Part shown: piece after piece, positions 23,002 through 31,112 of the stretch
How positions within the stretch are numbered: position 1 is the first letter of the stretch
How the letters are laid out: every line of letters begins with the position of its first letter
Assembly: GCF_037031225.1 (NCBI RefSeq)
Contig: NZ_JAYEZN010000001.1
Span: 2,852,001-2,916,000 of the forward strand
Direction of reading: 5' to 3'
DNA from: Halorientalis sp. LT38
GTDB lineage: Archaea > Halobacteriota > Halobacteria > Halobacteriales > Haloarculaceae
Length of the DNA: 64,000 nucleotides
Notes under the pieces: generated by a model
Seen by the model: only the letters and a program-made list of their open reading frames with translations
What the model was told of the DNA's origin: nothing
Databases searched by the model: none
Program-made: the position numbers and the translations under genes

Positions 23002-24996
23002 ATGAGTACGAGAATGAACTCGACGTTCGGGCGGGACGAGCAAGTAGCAGCGGTGATCGGGGCGATACTGGGGGCGATTCCGGCGGGGCTGGTGATCCAG
23101 CTCCTTCCCGGGCCGGGCGGGAGCAAGACCCAGGGATTCGAGTACTTCGCTACGCTGGTCGGTGGGAGCGGTCTCACCACCGGCTGGCTGGTCTGGATCG
23201 GATCCTGCGTGCTGTTCGCGCTCGTGTTCGGCGTGTTCATGTCACGGACGGTCAACGAGTTCACGAACACGATCATCATGATCTCCCGGAAGAGCCACCT
23301 CACACAGAAGATCCTGGTGCCGCTCCTGCGGCGGTCGGCGCTCGGACTCACGGCCGGGAGCATGGGACTGCTCTACGGCCACATCCTCGGGTACGGCGTC
23401 TTCGCCTACGGGTTCCCGGTCGCGCTGTGGGCCCTCGGCGCCCCGACCGGGATCCCGCCGCTGGCCGACTTCTCGGTCATCTTCGGCTACCTCGTCTTCG
23501 GGCAGATCATGGGGACCGCGTACGGGATCCTGCTCGAACAGAACTGGTACGCGCCGGCCGAGACCGCCGACGAGCAGAACGCGGCCGTGGTGGGCGCCGT
23601 CGGCGGCGGCGTCGCCGGCGTGGCCGTCCTCTCCGTCCTCGGCGGCAGTTCGATGCTCGCCGAGATCGGCGGTCTGATCGGCGCGCCGTCGCCGCTCGCC
23701 GGCGCCACGGTGTTCGTCCTCGCCGGGTTGATTATGGGCCTGGTCTTCGCCGTCGTGCTGGCCCGGACGATCAACGACTTCACGAACACGGTCATCATGT
23801 TCTCGCGGCGGTCGAAGACGACCCAGAAACTGCTCGTTCCGCTGCTCTCCCGCGCGGCCCTGACGGTCACCGCCGGGAGCATGGGCCTGGGCTACGGGAT
23901 CGCCCTCGGCGTCGCAGTGCTGGCCCTCGGTGCGGCCGGGGTGATCCCGAACCTCGGTCTGGCCGGCCTCGTCGCGCTGGCGGTCTACGGGCAGGTCCTC
24001 GGGAACGGCTACGGACTCGTGCTGGAGAAGTTCGACGGGTCGATGCTCGTCCCCGGCGAGGAAGTCCGGGCGGGCGTCGCGGCGTCGGTCGGCGCCGGGC
24101 TCGTCGGCGGGGGCGTCGCCGCCCTCGCGGTCGGCCTCTCGCTGTTTTCCGGCCTGGCCGAGACGGTCGGCCTGACTGGCGTCTCGACCGGCTTCGGCGT
24201 CTGGATGGGGCTGTCGGTCCTGCTCGGATTCGCCTTCGTCGCGTACGTCTCCCGGACGATCAACGACTTCACGAACACGGTCATCATGTTCTCGCGGCGG
24301 TCGAAGACGACCCAGAAACTCCTCGTCCCGCTGCTCACCCGCGCGGCCCTGACGGTCACCGCCGGGAGCATGGGCCTCGCATTCGGGCTCGTCGTCGGCC
24401 TCCTCTTCTTCGCCGGCTCGGTCGCCGGCCTCCTCCCCGCGACGGGCCCGCTGATCGTCGTCGCCTTCCTGGTGTACGGCCAGGTGCTCGGCAGCGGCTA
24501 CGGCCTGCTCCTCGAGGACGTCTCGCTCGGGCTCTTCGGCGGGTCCGGCGAGAGTCCGACCCGCGAGGAACCGGCGTCGGTGCCGGGTCGACCGGGCGCC
24601 TTTGCGCGGTGGCGGGCCGGGCGCCCCTTCGCCGGCGGCGTCCTGCTGATCCTCGCCGGGATGATCATCGCCGCCATCCCGATCCGACTGCAGATGATCT
24701 CCGCGACGCAGGGGCCCTCCTACTCCGCGCTGGGGATCGTCTTCGCGGCCATGGTCGTCGCCTGCGGCGTGTTCGCCCTCGTCAAACCGCAGCTTTCGAC
24801 CCTGATCGGCGTGACCGGCACGACGATGTCGATCCTCTCGTTGATCGGTGCGTTCGGCGGCCTCGTCATCGGCATGCTCGTCGGCATCGTCGGCGGCAGC
24901 CTCTGCGTCGCCTGGCAGGAACCCGGCTCCGAGGAGACCGCCACCGGCGAGGAGCGCTTCCGCTGGATCAACGAGAGCGAACGCCAGCGCTGGTAA
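23002..24996 (+). CDS. Triple-repeat polytopic membrane protein with C-terminal DUF6114-like domain
   Basis: A 664-residue membrane protein starting MSTRMNSTFGRDEQVAAVIG. The N-terminal part is three copies of a repeat of about 165-175 residues. Each copy has Arg-Thr-Ile/Val-Asn-Asp/Glu-FTNT at residues 82, 255 and 418, followed by a basic cluster (SRRSKTTQKLLVPLL) and TAGSMGLxxG, then hydrophobic helices and YGQVLGxGYGLLLE. Copies 2 and 3 are almost identical over about 43 residues, copy 1 is diverged. From about residue 535 the text RWRAGRPFAGGVLLILAGMI to VGIVGGSLCVAW resembles DUF6114, a four-helix domain of unknown function. A TATA-like ctttttaaga lies at 22928-22937. Confidence 0.72.
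   Translation: MSTRMNSTFGRDEQVAAVIGAILGAIPAGLVIQLLPGPGGSKTQGFEYFATLVGGSGLTTGWLVWIGSCVLFALVFGVFMSRTVNEFTNTIIMISRKSHLTQKILVPLLRRSALGLTAGSMGLLYGHILGYGVFAYGFPVALWALGAPTGIPPLADFSVIFGYLVFGQIMGTAYGILLEQNWYAPAETADEQNAAVVGAVGGGVAGVAVLSVLGGSSMLAEIGGLIGAPSPLAGATVFVLAGLIMGLVFAVVLARTINDFTNTVIMFSRRSKTTQKLLVPLLSRAALTVTAGSMGLGYGIALGVAVLALGAAGVIPNLGLAGLVALAVYGQVLGNGYGLVLEKFDGSMLVPGEEVRAGVAASVGAGLVGGGVAALAVGLSLFSGLAETVGLTGVSTGFGVWMGLSVLLGFAFVAYVSRTINDFTNTVIMFSRRSKTTQKLLVPLLTRAALTVTAGSMGLAFGLVVGLLFFAGSVAGLLPATGPLIVVAFLVYGQVLGSGYGLLLEDVSLGLFGGSGESPTREEPASVPGRPGAFARWRAGRPFAGGVLLILAGMIIAAIPIRLQMISATQGPSYSALGIVFAAMVVACGVFALVKPQLSTLIGVTGTTMSILSLIGAFGGLVIGMLVGIVGGSLCVAWQEPGSEETATGEERFRWINESERQRW
23761..23889 (+). repeat. 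Internal coding repeat, second unit (near-identical to 24250-24378)
   Basis: This 129-nt segment encodes residues 254-296 and matches 24250-24378 at all but a few positions, including silent sites, from cccggacgatcaacgac through gggagcatgggcct. The first repeat unit (about 23242-23370) shares the protein motif but is clearly diverged in DNA. Confidence 0.8.
24250..24378 (+). repeat. Internal coding repeat, third unit (near-identical to 23761-23889)
   Basis: Encodes residues 417-459 of the membrane protein. The match to the second unit at synonymous positions suggests a recent duplication or gene conversion limited to this segment. Confidence 0.8.
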
Positions 24997-25004
24997 CCCA
25001 GTTC

Positions 25005-25880
25005 TCAGAAAACGGTCGCGCCGTCGCCGATCTCCGTCTGGTAGACGCGGGCGTCGACGCCGACCGACTCGAACCGGTCGATCATCGCCGTGCCGACGCG
25101 TCGCCGATCCCGTTCCTCGCAGGCCGCGATGACGGTCGGGCCGGCCCCGCTGATGGTGACGCCGGTCGCGCCGGCGTCCAGCGCGGCGTCGCGGACCTGC
25201 GAGTAGCCGTCGATCAGCTTCGCACGGGCGGGCGTGACGACGGTGTCGTTCATCCCTTCGCCGACGAGGTGGGGGTCGTCGCGGTGCATTCCCGTGGTGA
25301 GCGTCGCCGCCCAGCCGACCGTCTCGATCAGCTGGTCGACCTGCGCCGATTCGGGGACGACCGCCCGCGCGTCCCGCGTGGAGACGACGATGTCGGGGAG
25401 GCAGGCCACGAGCGGGATGTCGGCGTCGACCTTCGTGACGCCGTCGTCGGTCGCGATGGTGAACCCGCCCATGATCGAGGGGGCGACGTTGTCGTCGTGG
25501 GCGTCGCCCGAGACGACGGCCTCTCCCTTCGCGGCGATGGGGACCAGTTCCTCGCGGGAGTAGCCCCGATCGTAGAGTTCGTTCAGGCCGACGGCGGCCG
25601 CGGCCGCGCTGGCTGCGGAGGAGCCAAGGCCCGAGGCCGGGCGGACCCCCTTGTCGATGACGATGCGGGCGGGCGCCTCCAGCGCCTCGGCGACGGCGCC
25701 GACGGTGTTCTTGTCGGGGTCTTCAGGGATGTACTGGCTGCCGACGCCGGTGACCTCGATGCTGATTTCCTCTGCCTTCTCGACGCGAACGACGTCCGCC
25801 GGGCGGTCGAGCGCGACCCCGAACACGTCGAAGCCGCTCCCGAGGTTCGCGCTCGTGGCTGGCGCCCGGACGGTGAGCAT
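25005..25880 (-). CDS. thrB: Homoserine kinase
   Basis: A 291-residue GHMP kinase starting MLTVRAPATSANLGSGFDVF, the standard N-terminus of homoserine kinases. The ATP-binding GHMP motif is GVRPASGLGSSAASAAAAA, and the C-terminal motif GATGVTISGAGPTVIAACEE is also present. It phosphorylates homoserine ahead of threonine synthase. The start at 25878-25880 is preferred over an upstream frame extension that would add an atypical sequence. Its neighbour upstream is a lipoprotein gene on the same strand, separated by 128 bp. Confidence 0.95.
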   Translation of the reverse strand: MLTVRAPATSANLGSGFDVFGVALDRPADVVRVEKAEEISIEVTGVGSQYIPEDPDKNTVGAVAEALEAPARIVIDKGVRPASGLGSSAASAAAAAVGLNELYDRGYSREELVPIAAKGEAVVSGDAHDDNVAPSIMGGFTIATDDGVTKVDADIPLVACLPDIVVSTRDARAVVPESAQVDQLIETVGWAATLTTGMHRDDPHLVGEGMNDTVVTPARAKLIDGYSQVRDAALDAGATGVTISGAGPTVIAACEERDRRRVGTAMIDRFESVGVDARVYQTEIGDGATVF

Positions 25881-26008
25881 GCACAACGCTTCCCCCAGGG
25901 TCGGCAAAAAGGTAGCGGACTGCCGGTTTTTCGCCCCGTCACCACTCCCTGTCGCAAAGCCCCTCGTCGCGGGCCCGCACGCCACCGACCGAAAACCGTC
26001 TGGCCCCC

Positions 26009-26932
26009 TCAGTTCAGCACGTCCTGCAGGTCGTCGGTGTCGACCTGGCCCTCGATCAGCACGGCGGTCCCGGCCTGCGTCGTGGACAGGTCGTCCCACT
26101 CGTCGAACTGCTCGGTGTCGGCGTACTCCTCGACGCCGTCCATGTCCACGTCGTCCTCGCTGTCGAACACCAGGACGGTCCCCAAATTGGTCGTCTCACC
26201 GTTGACGGTCGCCCCGAACCCGCCGGCGACGTTTTCCTCGAAGCGACCGTTTTCAGCGTTCGTCTCCTCGGGCGGATCCTGCGTCCGCAAGAACGCGAAC
26301 GTCGGCGAGCCCAACTCGTCGGATACGCCCTTGAATCCCTCGCTCTCGTCGACGTAGCGGTCTTCCTCGCCGTTTTTGGCGTCGATCAGCGCCTCGACGA
26401 TCTCGACGGGGTCCGCGTCCGAGGTGAAGGTGGTCCTGGAGTACAGGACGTTGCTGCCGTCGATCCCGACGGCCCGACGCTCGTTCGGTCCGAGGTAGAC
26501 GGTGTAGCCCTCGTACTCGGTGTCGTCGTCGTAGTCCTCGTCTTCGAGTTCCGTGGCGACGGCCTCCCGTTCGTACTCGGCCGCGATCCGCCCGCCGAAC
26601 CCGCCGATCGTGACCCTCGACTGCACGTCCTCGACGTCCAGGTCGACCGTTTCGAGCGGGAACGAGTCCTCGTTGCTCTCGAAGCTCTCGTCGTAGTAGT
26701 CGCTGTCGAACGCGTCTTCGTTGTCCACGATCGTCCGGTAGTCGGTGAACGACACGATCTGGTGATCGTCGTCCCCGACAGCTCCCGGCTCGAACACCCA
26801 GTCCGTGTAGCTGCCACCGACGAACGGAATCGCGTCCGTGACCGCGCTACAGCCCGCCAACCCGGCGACGCCGACCGTCGCTGCACTCACCCGAAGCGTC
26901 TCCCGCCGCGTGATGTCTCTGCTCACGAACAC
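26009..26932 (-). CDS. Tat lipoprotein, uncharacterised
   Basis: A 307-residue secreted protein. The N-terminus has a twin-arginine motif (TRRETLRVSAAT) and lipobox LAGC at about residue 28, so it is likely exported folded and lipid-anchored. The mature part is very acidic and beta-rich, with TVDLDVEDVQSRVTIGGFGG, YEGYTVYLGPNERRAVGIDG and VLVFDSEDDVDMDGVEEYAD. No catalytic motif is recognised. I do not know a family name. It is divergent from the MTH1187-type gene at 27028. Confidence 0.75.
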   Translation of the reverse strand: MFVSRDITRRETLRVSAATVGVAGLAGCSAVTDAIPFVGGSYTDWVFEPGAVGDDDHQIVSFTDYRTIVDNEDAFDSDYYDESFESNEDSFPLETVDLDVEDVQSRVTIGGFGGRIAAEYEREAVATELEDEDYDDDTEYEGYTVYLGPNERRAVGIDGSNVLYSRTTFTSDADPVEIVEALIDAKNGEEDRYVDESEGFKGVSDELGSPTFAFLRTQDPPEETNAENGRFEENVAGGFGATVNGETTNLGTVLVFDSEDDVDMDGVEEYADTEQFDEWDDLSTTQAGTAVLIEGQVDTDDLQDVLN

Positions 26933-27027
26933 ATTCGCACGGCGATACGTCTAATAGCTTCGGTCGAGATCGGCAGGGAGCACCGATCGGCGGGGGATTT
27001 TACCGCCTTCGGCCCCAACGTGGGGCC

Positions 27028-27348
27028 ATGACAGTCGTCGGATTCCTGAGCGTCGCGCCCGTGATCGAGGGGAGCATGGCCGGCGAGGTGGCGAAGGCCG
27101 TCGCGGCCCTGGACGAGTTCGACGTCGCCTACGAGACGACGCCGATGGGGACGACCATCGAGGCCGATGAGATCGGGGAGCTGTTCGCCGCCGCCCAGGC
27201 CGCCCACGAAGCCGTCGACGCCGACCGGGTGAGTACGGTGCTGAAGATCGACGACAAACGCGGCCGCGGGTCGGCCCGGGAGAAAGTCGAGGGCGTCGAG
27301 CGGGAACTGGGCCGCCCGGCGCGCAGCGACCGGGACCCGGACGCCTAA
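27028..27348 (+). CDS. MTH1187 / YkoF-YqgV-type thiamine-binding family protein
   Basis: A 106-residue protein (MTVVGFLSVAPVIEGSMAGE). The text ALDEFDVAYETTPMGTTIEADEIGELF, then AAHEAVDADRVSTVLKIDDKRG, is diagnostic for the UPF0045/MTH1187 family, small ferredoxin-like-fold proteins that bind thiamine or related ligands. The role is presumed to be in sequestration or sensing. It is followed 24 bp later by mch on the same strand. Confidence 0.88.
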   Translation: MTVVGFLSVAPVIEGSMAGEVAKAVAALDEFDVAYETTPMGTTIEADEIGELFAAAQAAHEAVDADRVSTVLKIDDKRGRGSAREKVEGVERELGRPARSDRDPDA

Positions 27349-27372
27349 AGGGCGGCCGGCCGAAGCGGGGGT

Positions 27373-28305
27373 ATGGAGAGTCTGAATCGCATGGCGACGG
27401 ACCTCGTCGACGAGGCCATCGACTTCGCCGACGAGCTGAACGTCGCCGTCTCCCGCCTCGAGAACGACGCGACGGTGCTCGACTTCGGCGTCGAGATCCC
27501 CGGCGGGCTCGAGGCCGGCCTGTTGCTGACCGAGATCGCCACCGCCGGCCTCACGTCCGTCAGCACGACGATGGATTCCGTCGCCGGCGCGCCGCTGACG
27601 CACGTCGAACTGTCGACCGACCACCCCGCCCTGGCGCTGCTCTGCGGGCAGAAGGCCGGCTGGGAGCTATCCGTCGACGGCTTCGAGGGGCTGGGCGGTG
27701 GCCCCGCGAGAGCCCTCGTCGCAGAGGAAGACGTCTTCCAGCGGGTCGGCTACCGCGACGAGTTCGACTTCGCCGTCCTGACAGTCGAGAGTGACACGGT
27801 TCCGGGCCTCGCCGTCACCGAGCACGTCGCCGACGTGGCGGGCGTCCCCGAGAGCGGGGTCTTCCTGCCGGCGTTCTCGACGGCGAGCGTCACCGGCAGC
27901 GTGTCGATGGCCGCCCGCGCGGCCGAACTCGCCGTCTTCCGCCTCTCGGAACTGGGCTACGACCCGCTGGACGTGCTCTCGGTGTCGGGCACCGCACCGG
28001 TCGCCCCGGTCGCCGACGACGAGGAGACCGCCATCGCCCGGACCAACGACGCGCTCGCCTACGGCGGTCGCGTCCACCTGGTCGTCGACAGCCCCTTCGA
28101 CCGCTTCCAGGAGGTCCCCTCCAGCGCGACCGAGGAGTACGGGCGCCCCTTCGCCGAGATCTTCGAGGACGCCGACTGGGACTTCTACGAGGTTCCCGAG
28201 TCCGTCTTCGCCCCCGCGCAGGTCACGATCGACGTGGTCGGCGGCGAGACGCACGTCCTCGGCGAACCGAACCACGACCTGCTGGCCGACTCCTTTTCCC
28301 TCTGA
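27373..28305 (+). CDS. mch: Methenyltetrahydromethanopterin cyclohydrolase family
   Basis: A 310-residue cyclohydrolase (MESLNRMATDLVDEAIDFAD). It interconverts the methenyl and formyl forms of a tetrahydropterin C1 carrier. Conserved text includes NDATVLDFGVEIPGGLEAGL, PALALLCGQKAGWELSVDG, GLGGGPARALV, and the C-terminal FAPAQVTIDVVGG. Haloarchaea keep this enzyme although they use folate-type C1 metabolism. The next gene begins inside its stop (TGATG), so the two are coupled. Confidence 0.93.
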   Translation: MESLNRMATDLVDEAIDFADELNVAVSRLENDATVLDFGVEIPGGLEAGLLLTEIATAGLTSVSTTMDSVAGAPLTHVELSTDHPALALLCGQKAGWELSVDGFEGLGGGPARALVAEEDVFQRVGYRDEFDFAVLTVESDTVPGLAVTEHVADVAGVPESGVFLPAFSTASVTGSVSMAARAAELAVFRLSELGYDPLDVLSVSGTAPVAPVADDEETAIARTNDALAYGGRVHLVVDSPFDRFQEVPSSATEEYGRPFAEIFEDADWDFYEVPESVFAPAQVTIDVVGGETHVLGEPNHDLLADSFSL

Positions 28306-28787
28306 TGCGGTTCAAGGTCGCGCCCGACCCGGTCGACGCCGACCTGCTCGCGGCCGTCCACGGCGCGATCCCCCTCGTCCCCGGGTCGACCGACGACTGT
28401 TGCGCCCGGATCCAGAACCGGACCGATATCTCGAACCGGGAGGCGGCCGAGTCGTGGCTCACCTTCTGCCGGGCCGTCGAACTGGCGACCGAGACCGATC
28501 GGGGGTACGAGCGACGGCGGCGCGACCCGACGGACCCGGCGGTCGCCGACGCGTTCGTCGAACGCGTGTTCGGCGTTCGAGAACTGCTGGCCGCCCTCGA
28601 CGCCGCCGACGAGCCAGTGAGTGTCGACGCGGCGTTCCAGGCGATCCGCGACGAGGTCCCGAACTGGGAGCGCAACCGCCACGCCGACTGGGAGCGCGTC
28701 TGGACCGAGCGGACCCGCCGTCTGCTCGACTGGGCCGTCCTGTTCGGCCGGGTGGAGCGCGCCGACGGCGGCTACCGGCCGGCCTGA
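28305..28787 (+). CDS. Conserved haloarchaeal protein, helical, unknown function
   Basis: A 160-residue cytosolic protein (MRFKVAPDPVDADLLAAVHG). Notable blocks are DDCCARIQNRTDISNREAAESWLTFCRAVELA, PTDPAVADAFVERVFGVREL and AIRDEVPNWERNRHADWERV. The pattern resembles small haloarchaeal all-helical proteins with no known domain. It overlaps the mch stop by one base, and is followed 82 bp later by a HAD gene on the same strand, so an operon with mch is likely. Confidence 0.72.
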   Translation: MRFKVAPDPVDADLLAAVHGAIPLVPGSTDDCCARIQNRTDISNREAAESWLTFCRAVELATETDRGYERRRRDPTDPAVADAFVERVFGVRELLAALDAADEPVSVDAAFQAIRDEVPNWERNRHADWERVWTERTRRLLDWAVLFGRVERADGGYRPA

Positions 28788-28869
28788 CCGGTTTCGAGGC
28801 GATCCCGTCTCCCGGCAAGGTTCGGCCGGGGCCGAACCCTTTAGCGCACGGCGGGCGAACCCGCGAGCG

Positions 28870-29550
28870 ATGGACGACCGGTCGCCGGAGGCGGTGTTCC
28901 TCGACCTCGACGGGACGATCTGTGAGTACCGGCGCTCCTGCGCGGAACTGCTCGCGGCCGCGTTCGACGAACTCGACGTCGATCCCTTCTTCACGCCCGC
29001 CGAGTACCGCGAGCGGTTCCGCCTCCAGGTCGTCACCGACGAGACCCGCGCCGAGCGCCGCGAGGCCGCCTTCGTCGACCTCGCCGAGGCCGAGGGCCGC
29101 GACCCCGCGCTGGGCCGCCGCCTCGCGACAGTCTACGCTTCGATGCGCGATCACGGCGACGTGGACCCGCTCGACGGCGCGCTGGCCGCCGTCGAATCGT
29201 TAGGGGAGGCCTACGACCTCGCGCTGGTCGCCAACGGCGGGCCCGAGACCACGGACCCGAAACTGGCGACGCTGGGCCTCCGGGACGCCTTCGACGTGAT
29301 CGTCTACGCCGGCTACGACACCGCGCCCAAGCCCGAACCCGGCGCGTTCCACGAGGCGCTGTACGCGCTGGACGCCGCGCCCCGCCGGGCCGTCCACGTC
29401 GGCGATTCCGTCTTCGAGGACGTGCGCGGGGCCGACGGCGCGGGCATCCAGGCCGCGCTCCTGACCGACGGCTCCGAGCCGACGTCCACGCCGGACTACC
29501 GGCTGGAGTCGATGGCCGACCTCGAAGCGCCGCCGTGGGAGGAGGGGTGA
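28870..29550 (+). CDS. HAD superfamily hydrolase (HAD-IA type)
   Basis: A 226-residue phosphatase-like protein (MDDRSPEAVFLDLDGTICEY). HAD motif I is FLDLDGTI, motif II LVANGGPETTDPK, motif III KPEPGAFHEAL, and motif IV VHVGDSVFEDVRGADG. Cap helices lie between motifs I and II, so it belongs to the C1-cap group such as phosphoglycolate phosphatase or dehalogenase-like enzymes. The substrate is undetermined. It faces the SDR gene, with the stops 4 bp apart. Confidence 0.9.
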   Translation: MDDRSPEAVFLDLDGTICEYRRSCAELLAAAFDELDVDPFFTPAEYRERFRLQVVTDETRAERREAAFVDLAEAEGRDPALGRRLATVYASMRDHGDVDPLDGALAAVESLGEAYDLALVANGGPETTDPKLATLGLRDAFDVIVYAGYDTAPKPEPGAFHEALYALDAAPRRAVHVGDSVFEDVRGADGAGIQAALLTDGSEPTSTPDYRLESMADLEAPPWEEG

Positions 29551-29554
29551 CCGG

Positions 29555-30367
29555 TCAGGACGGCGACGCCGGTGACTCCGTTCCCGCCGCCCCGCCGTCC
29601 CCGTATCGCCGGTCGAGCCACGCCGCCCAGGTCGTCGTCCCGACCGTTCGGTCCGGACAGGTCGCCTCGCCCGCCCGGAACCCGGCCATCGCGTCGCCGG
29701 GGACCGGCAGGCGGAACTGGAGTCGCCGCTTGCCCCGCGCTCGCCGGTACGACCGCGCGATCTCGCCGAGCGTCAGCACCTCCGGACCGCCGACCTCGGG
29801 CACGCGTCCCCCGGCTTCCGGCGTCGCGTGCTCGACGATGGCGTCGGCCGCCTCGTCGACCGCGATCGGCTGGCTCCGAATCTCCGTCGGCAGCGGCCAG
29901 ACGGGAAGCCAGGAGACCTGTCCCAGCAACTCGTCGAGGAACTCGTGGAACTGCGTCGCGCGAACGATGGTCCAGGGCACGTCGCTCGCTTCCACCGCGC
30001 GCTCGGCGGCCAGTTTGTCCTCGTAGTAGGAGAGGGAAATCTCGTCGACGCCGACGATTGACGGGTACAGGAAGTTCTCGACGCTCGCCTTCGCCGCCGC
30101 GTCCAGCAACCGCTCGGTCCCCCGCACGTCGACGGCCTCGCTGTCGCCCTGCGGGGCGGTCGCGGCGTGGACGACCACGTCCACGTCCGAGACGGCGGCC
30201 TCGATCCCCGTCCCGTCGACGAGGTCCATCTCGATCCACTCCACGGCATCGTCGGCCGTCGGCGGCGACCGACTCGCCGCGCGCACGTCGTGGCCCGCCT
30301 CCAGCAGTCGGGGTCTCAGGGCGCTGCCCAGCGTGCCGGTGGCACCGGTCAGCAGTGTCCGAACCAT
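29555..30367 (-). CDS. NAD(P)-binding SDR/NmrA-like oxidoreductase
   Basis: A 270-residue atypical short-chain dehydrogenase. The dinucleotide loop is TLLTGATGTLGSALRPRLLEAGH (GxxGxxG), followed by VDVVVHAATAPQGD and SVENFLYPSIVGVDEI with the YYEDKLAAE YxxxK pair. The C-terminal part (PVPGDAMAGFRAG) resembles complex I NDUFA9-like family members that bind NADPH without obvious catalysis. It is divergent from the HTH_10 regulator. Confidence 0.85.
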   Translation of the reverse strand: MVRTLLTGATGTLGSALRPRLLEAGHDVRAASRSPPTADDAVEWIEMDLVDGTGIEAAVSDVDVVVHAATAPQGDSEAVDVRGTERLLDAAAKASVENFLYPSIVGVDEISLSYYEDKLAAERAVEASDVPWTIVRATQFHEFLDELLGQVSWLPVWPLPTEIRSQPIAVDEAADAIVEHATPEAGGRVPEVGGPEVLTLGEIARSYRRARGKRRLQFRLPVPGDAMAGFRAGEATCPDRTVGTTTWAAWLDRRYGDGGAAGTESPASPS

Positions 30368-30451
30368 ACCGGAACGAGGGCTGGGAGAGCCGAATCAGGT
30401 TCGCCGGACTGGCCCGGGGGATTTAAGTCGCCGGTCCGACACCGGGAGACG

Positions 30452-31111
30452 ATGAAACACGTCCGGGTGACGATCACGGCCCACGGGGACGAGGCCGATA
30501 TCCACCCGATGTACGGCCTCATGACCGGCGCGCCGTTCGTCGAGCGGGCGACGGCGTTGCAGTGGAACTACACCGGCGACGCGCTCGGCATCCTCCACTA
30601 CGTCGAAGGCGACGTCGACGCCTTCGACCGTGCCACGGCCGCCGTCGACGTGGTCCGGGACTACGAACTGGAACCGGCCGGCGAGGACGCCTTCTACGCC
30701 TACGTCCACGACGAGACGACCGGCGACCTCCGGGAGATGTTCGACCCGCTGTCGAACGGCGGGGTCGTCGTGGTCCCACCGATCCGCTATCACTCCGACG
30801 GGACGGTCTCGATGTCGGCGGTCGGCCCGACCGAGACGGTCCAGGCCGCGTTCGAGGCGCTGCGCGCACCGGTCGACGTCGAGATCGAGGCGGTGAGCGG
30901 CCTCGGCGCGGTCCCGGCGCTGGCCGAGACGCGGTTGAGCGCGCGCCAGCGGGAGGCAGCAACGGCGGCGCTCGACCTGGGCTACTACGAGATCCCACGG
31001 ACCGCGAGCCACGAGGACGTGGCCGCCGCCATCGGCTGTGCGCCCAGTACGGCCGCGGAACACCTCAGGAAAGCGGAAGCGAAACTGCTGCGAGCGGCGC
31101 TCGGTGGGTGA
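30452..31111 (+). CDS. Bat-like HTH_10 transcriptional regulator
   Basis: A 219-residue haloarchaeal regulator (MKHVRVTITAHGDEADIHPM). The N-terminal 150 residues are an alpha-beta sensing domain seen in bacterioopsin-activator-like proteins, with FDPLSNGGVVVVPPIRYHSDGT. The C-terminal HTH_10 domain (about 165-217) reads LSARQREAATAALDLGYYEIPRTASHEDVAAAIGC, then STAAEHLRKAEAKLLRAAL, giving the typical helix-turn-helix. The regulon is not visible from the window; the neighbour on the opposite strand is a GTPase. Confidence 0.9.
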   Translation: MKHVRVTITAHGDEADIHPMYGLMTGAPFVERATALQWNYTGDALGILHYVEGDVDAFDRATAAVDVVRDYELEPAGEDAFYAYVHDETTGDLREMFDPLSNGGVVVVPPIRYHSDGTVSMSAVGPTETVQAAFEALRAPVDVEIEAVSGLGAVPALAETRLSARQREAATAALDLGYYEIPRTASHEDVAAAIGCAPSTAAEHLRKAEAKLLRAALGG

Positions 31112-31112
31112 C

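Noticed and set aside
24600..24996. Separate DUF6114 gene at the end of the triple-repeat protein
   Set aside because: The frame is continuous with the repeats, with no start codon context or stop between them.
22983..26357. A frame of more than 1000 codons overlapping the triple-repeat gene
   Set aside because: It is a shifted reading of the real coding region and of the thrB antisense strand, rich in Arg and Pro with no motif.
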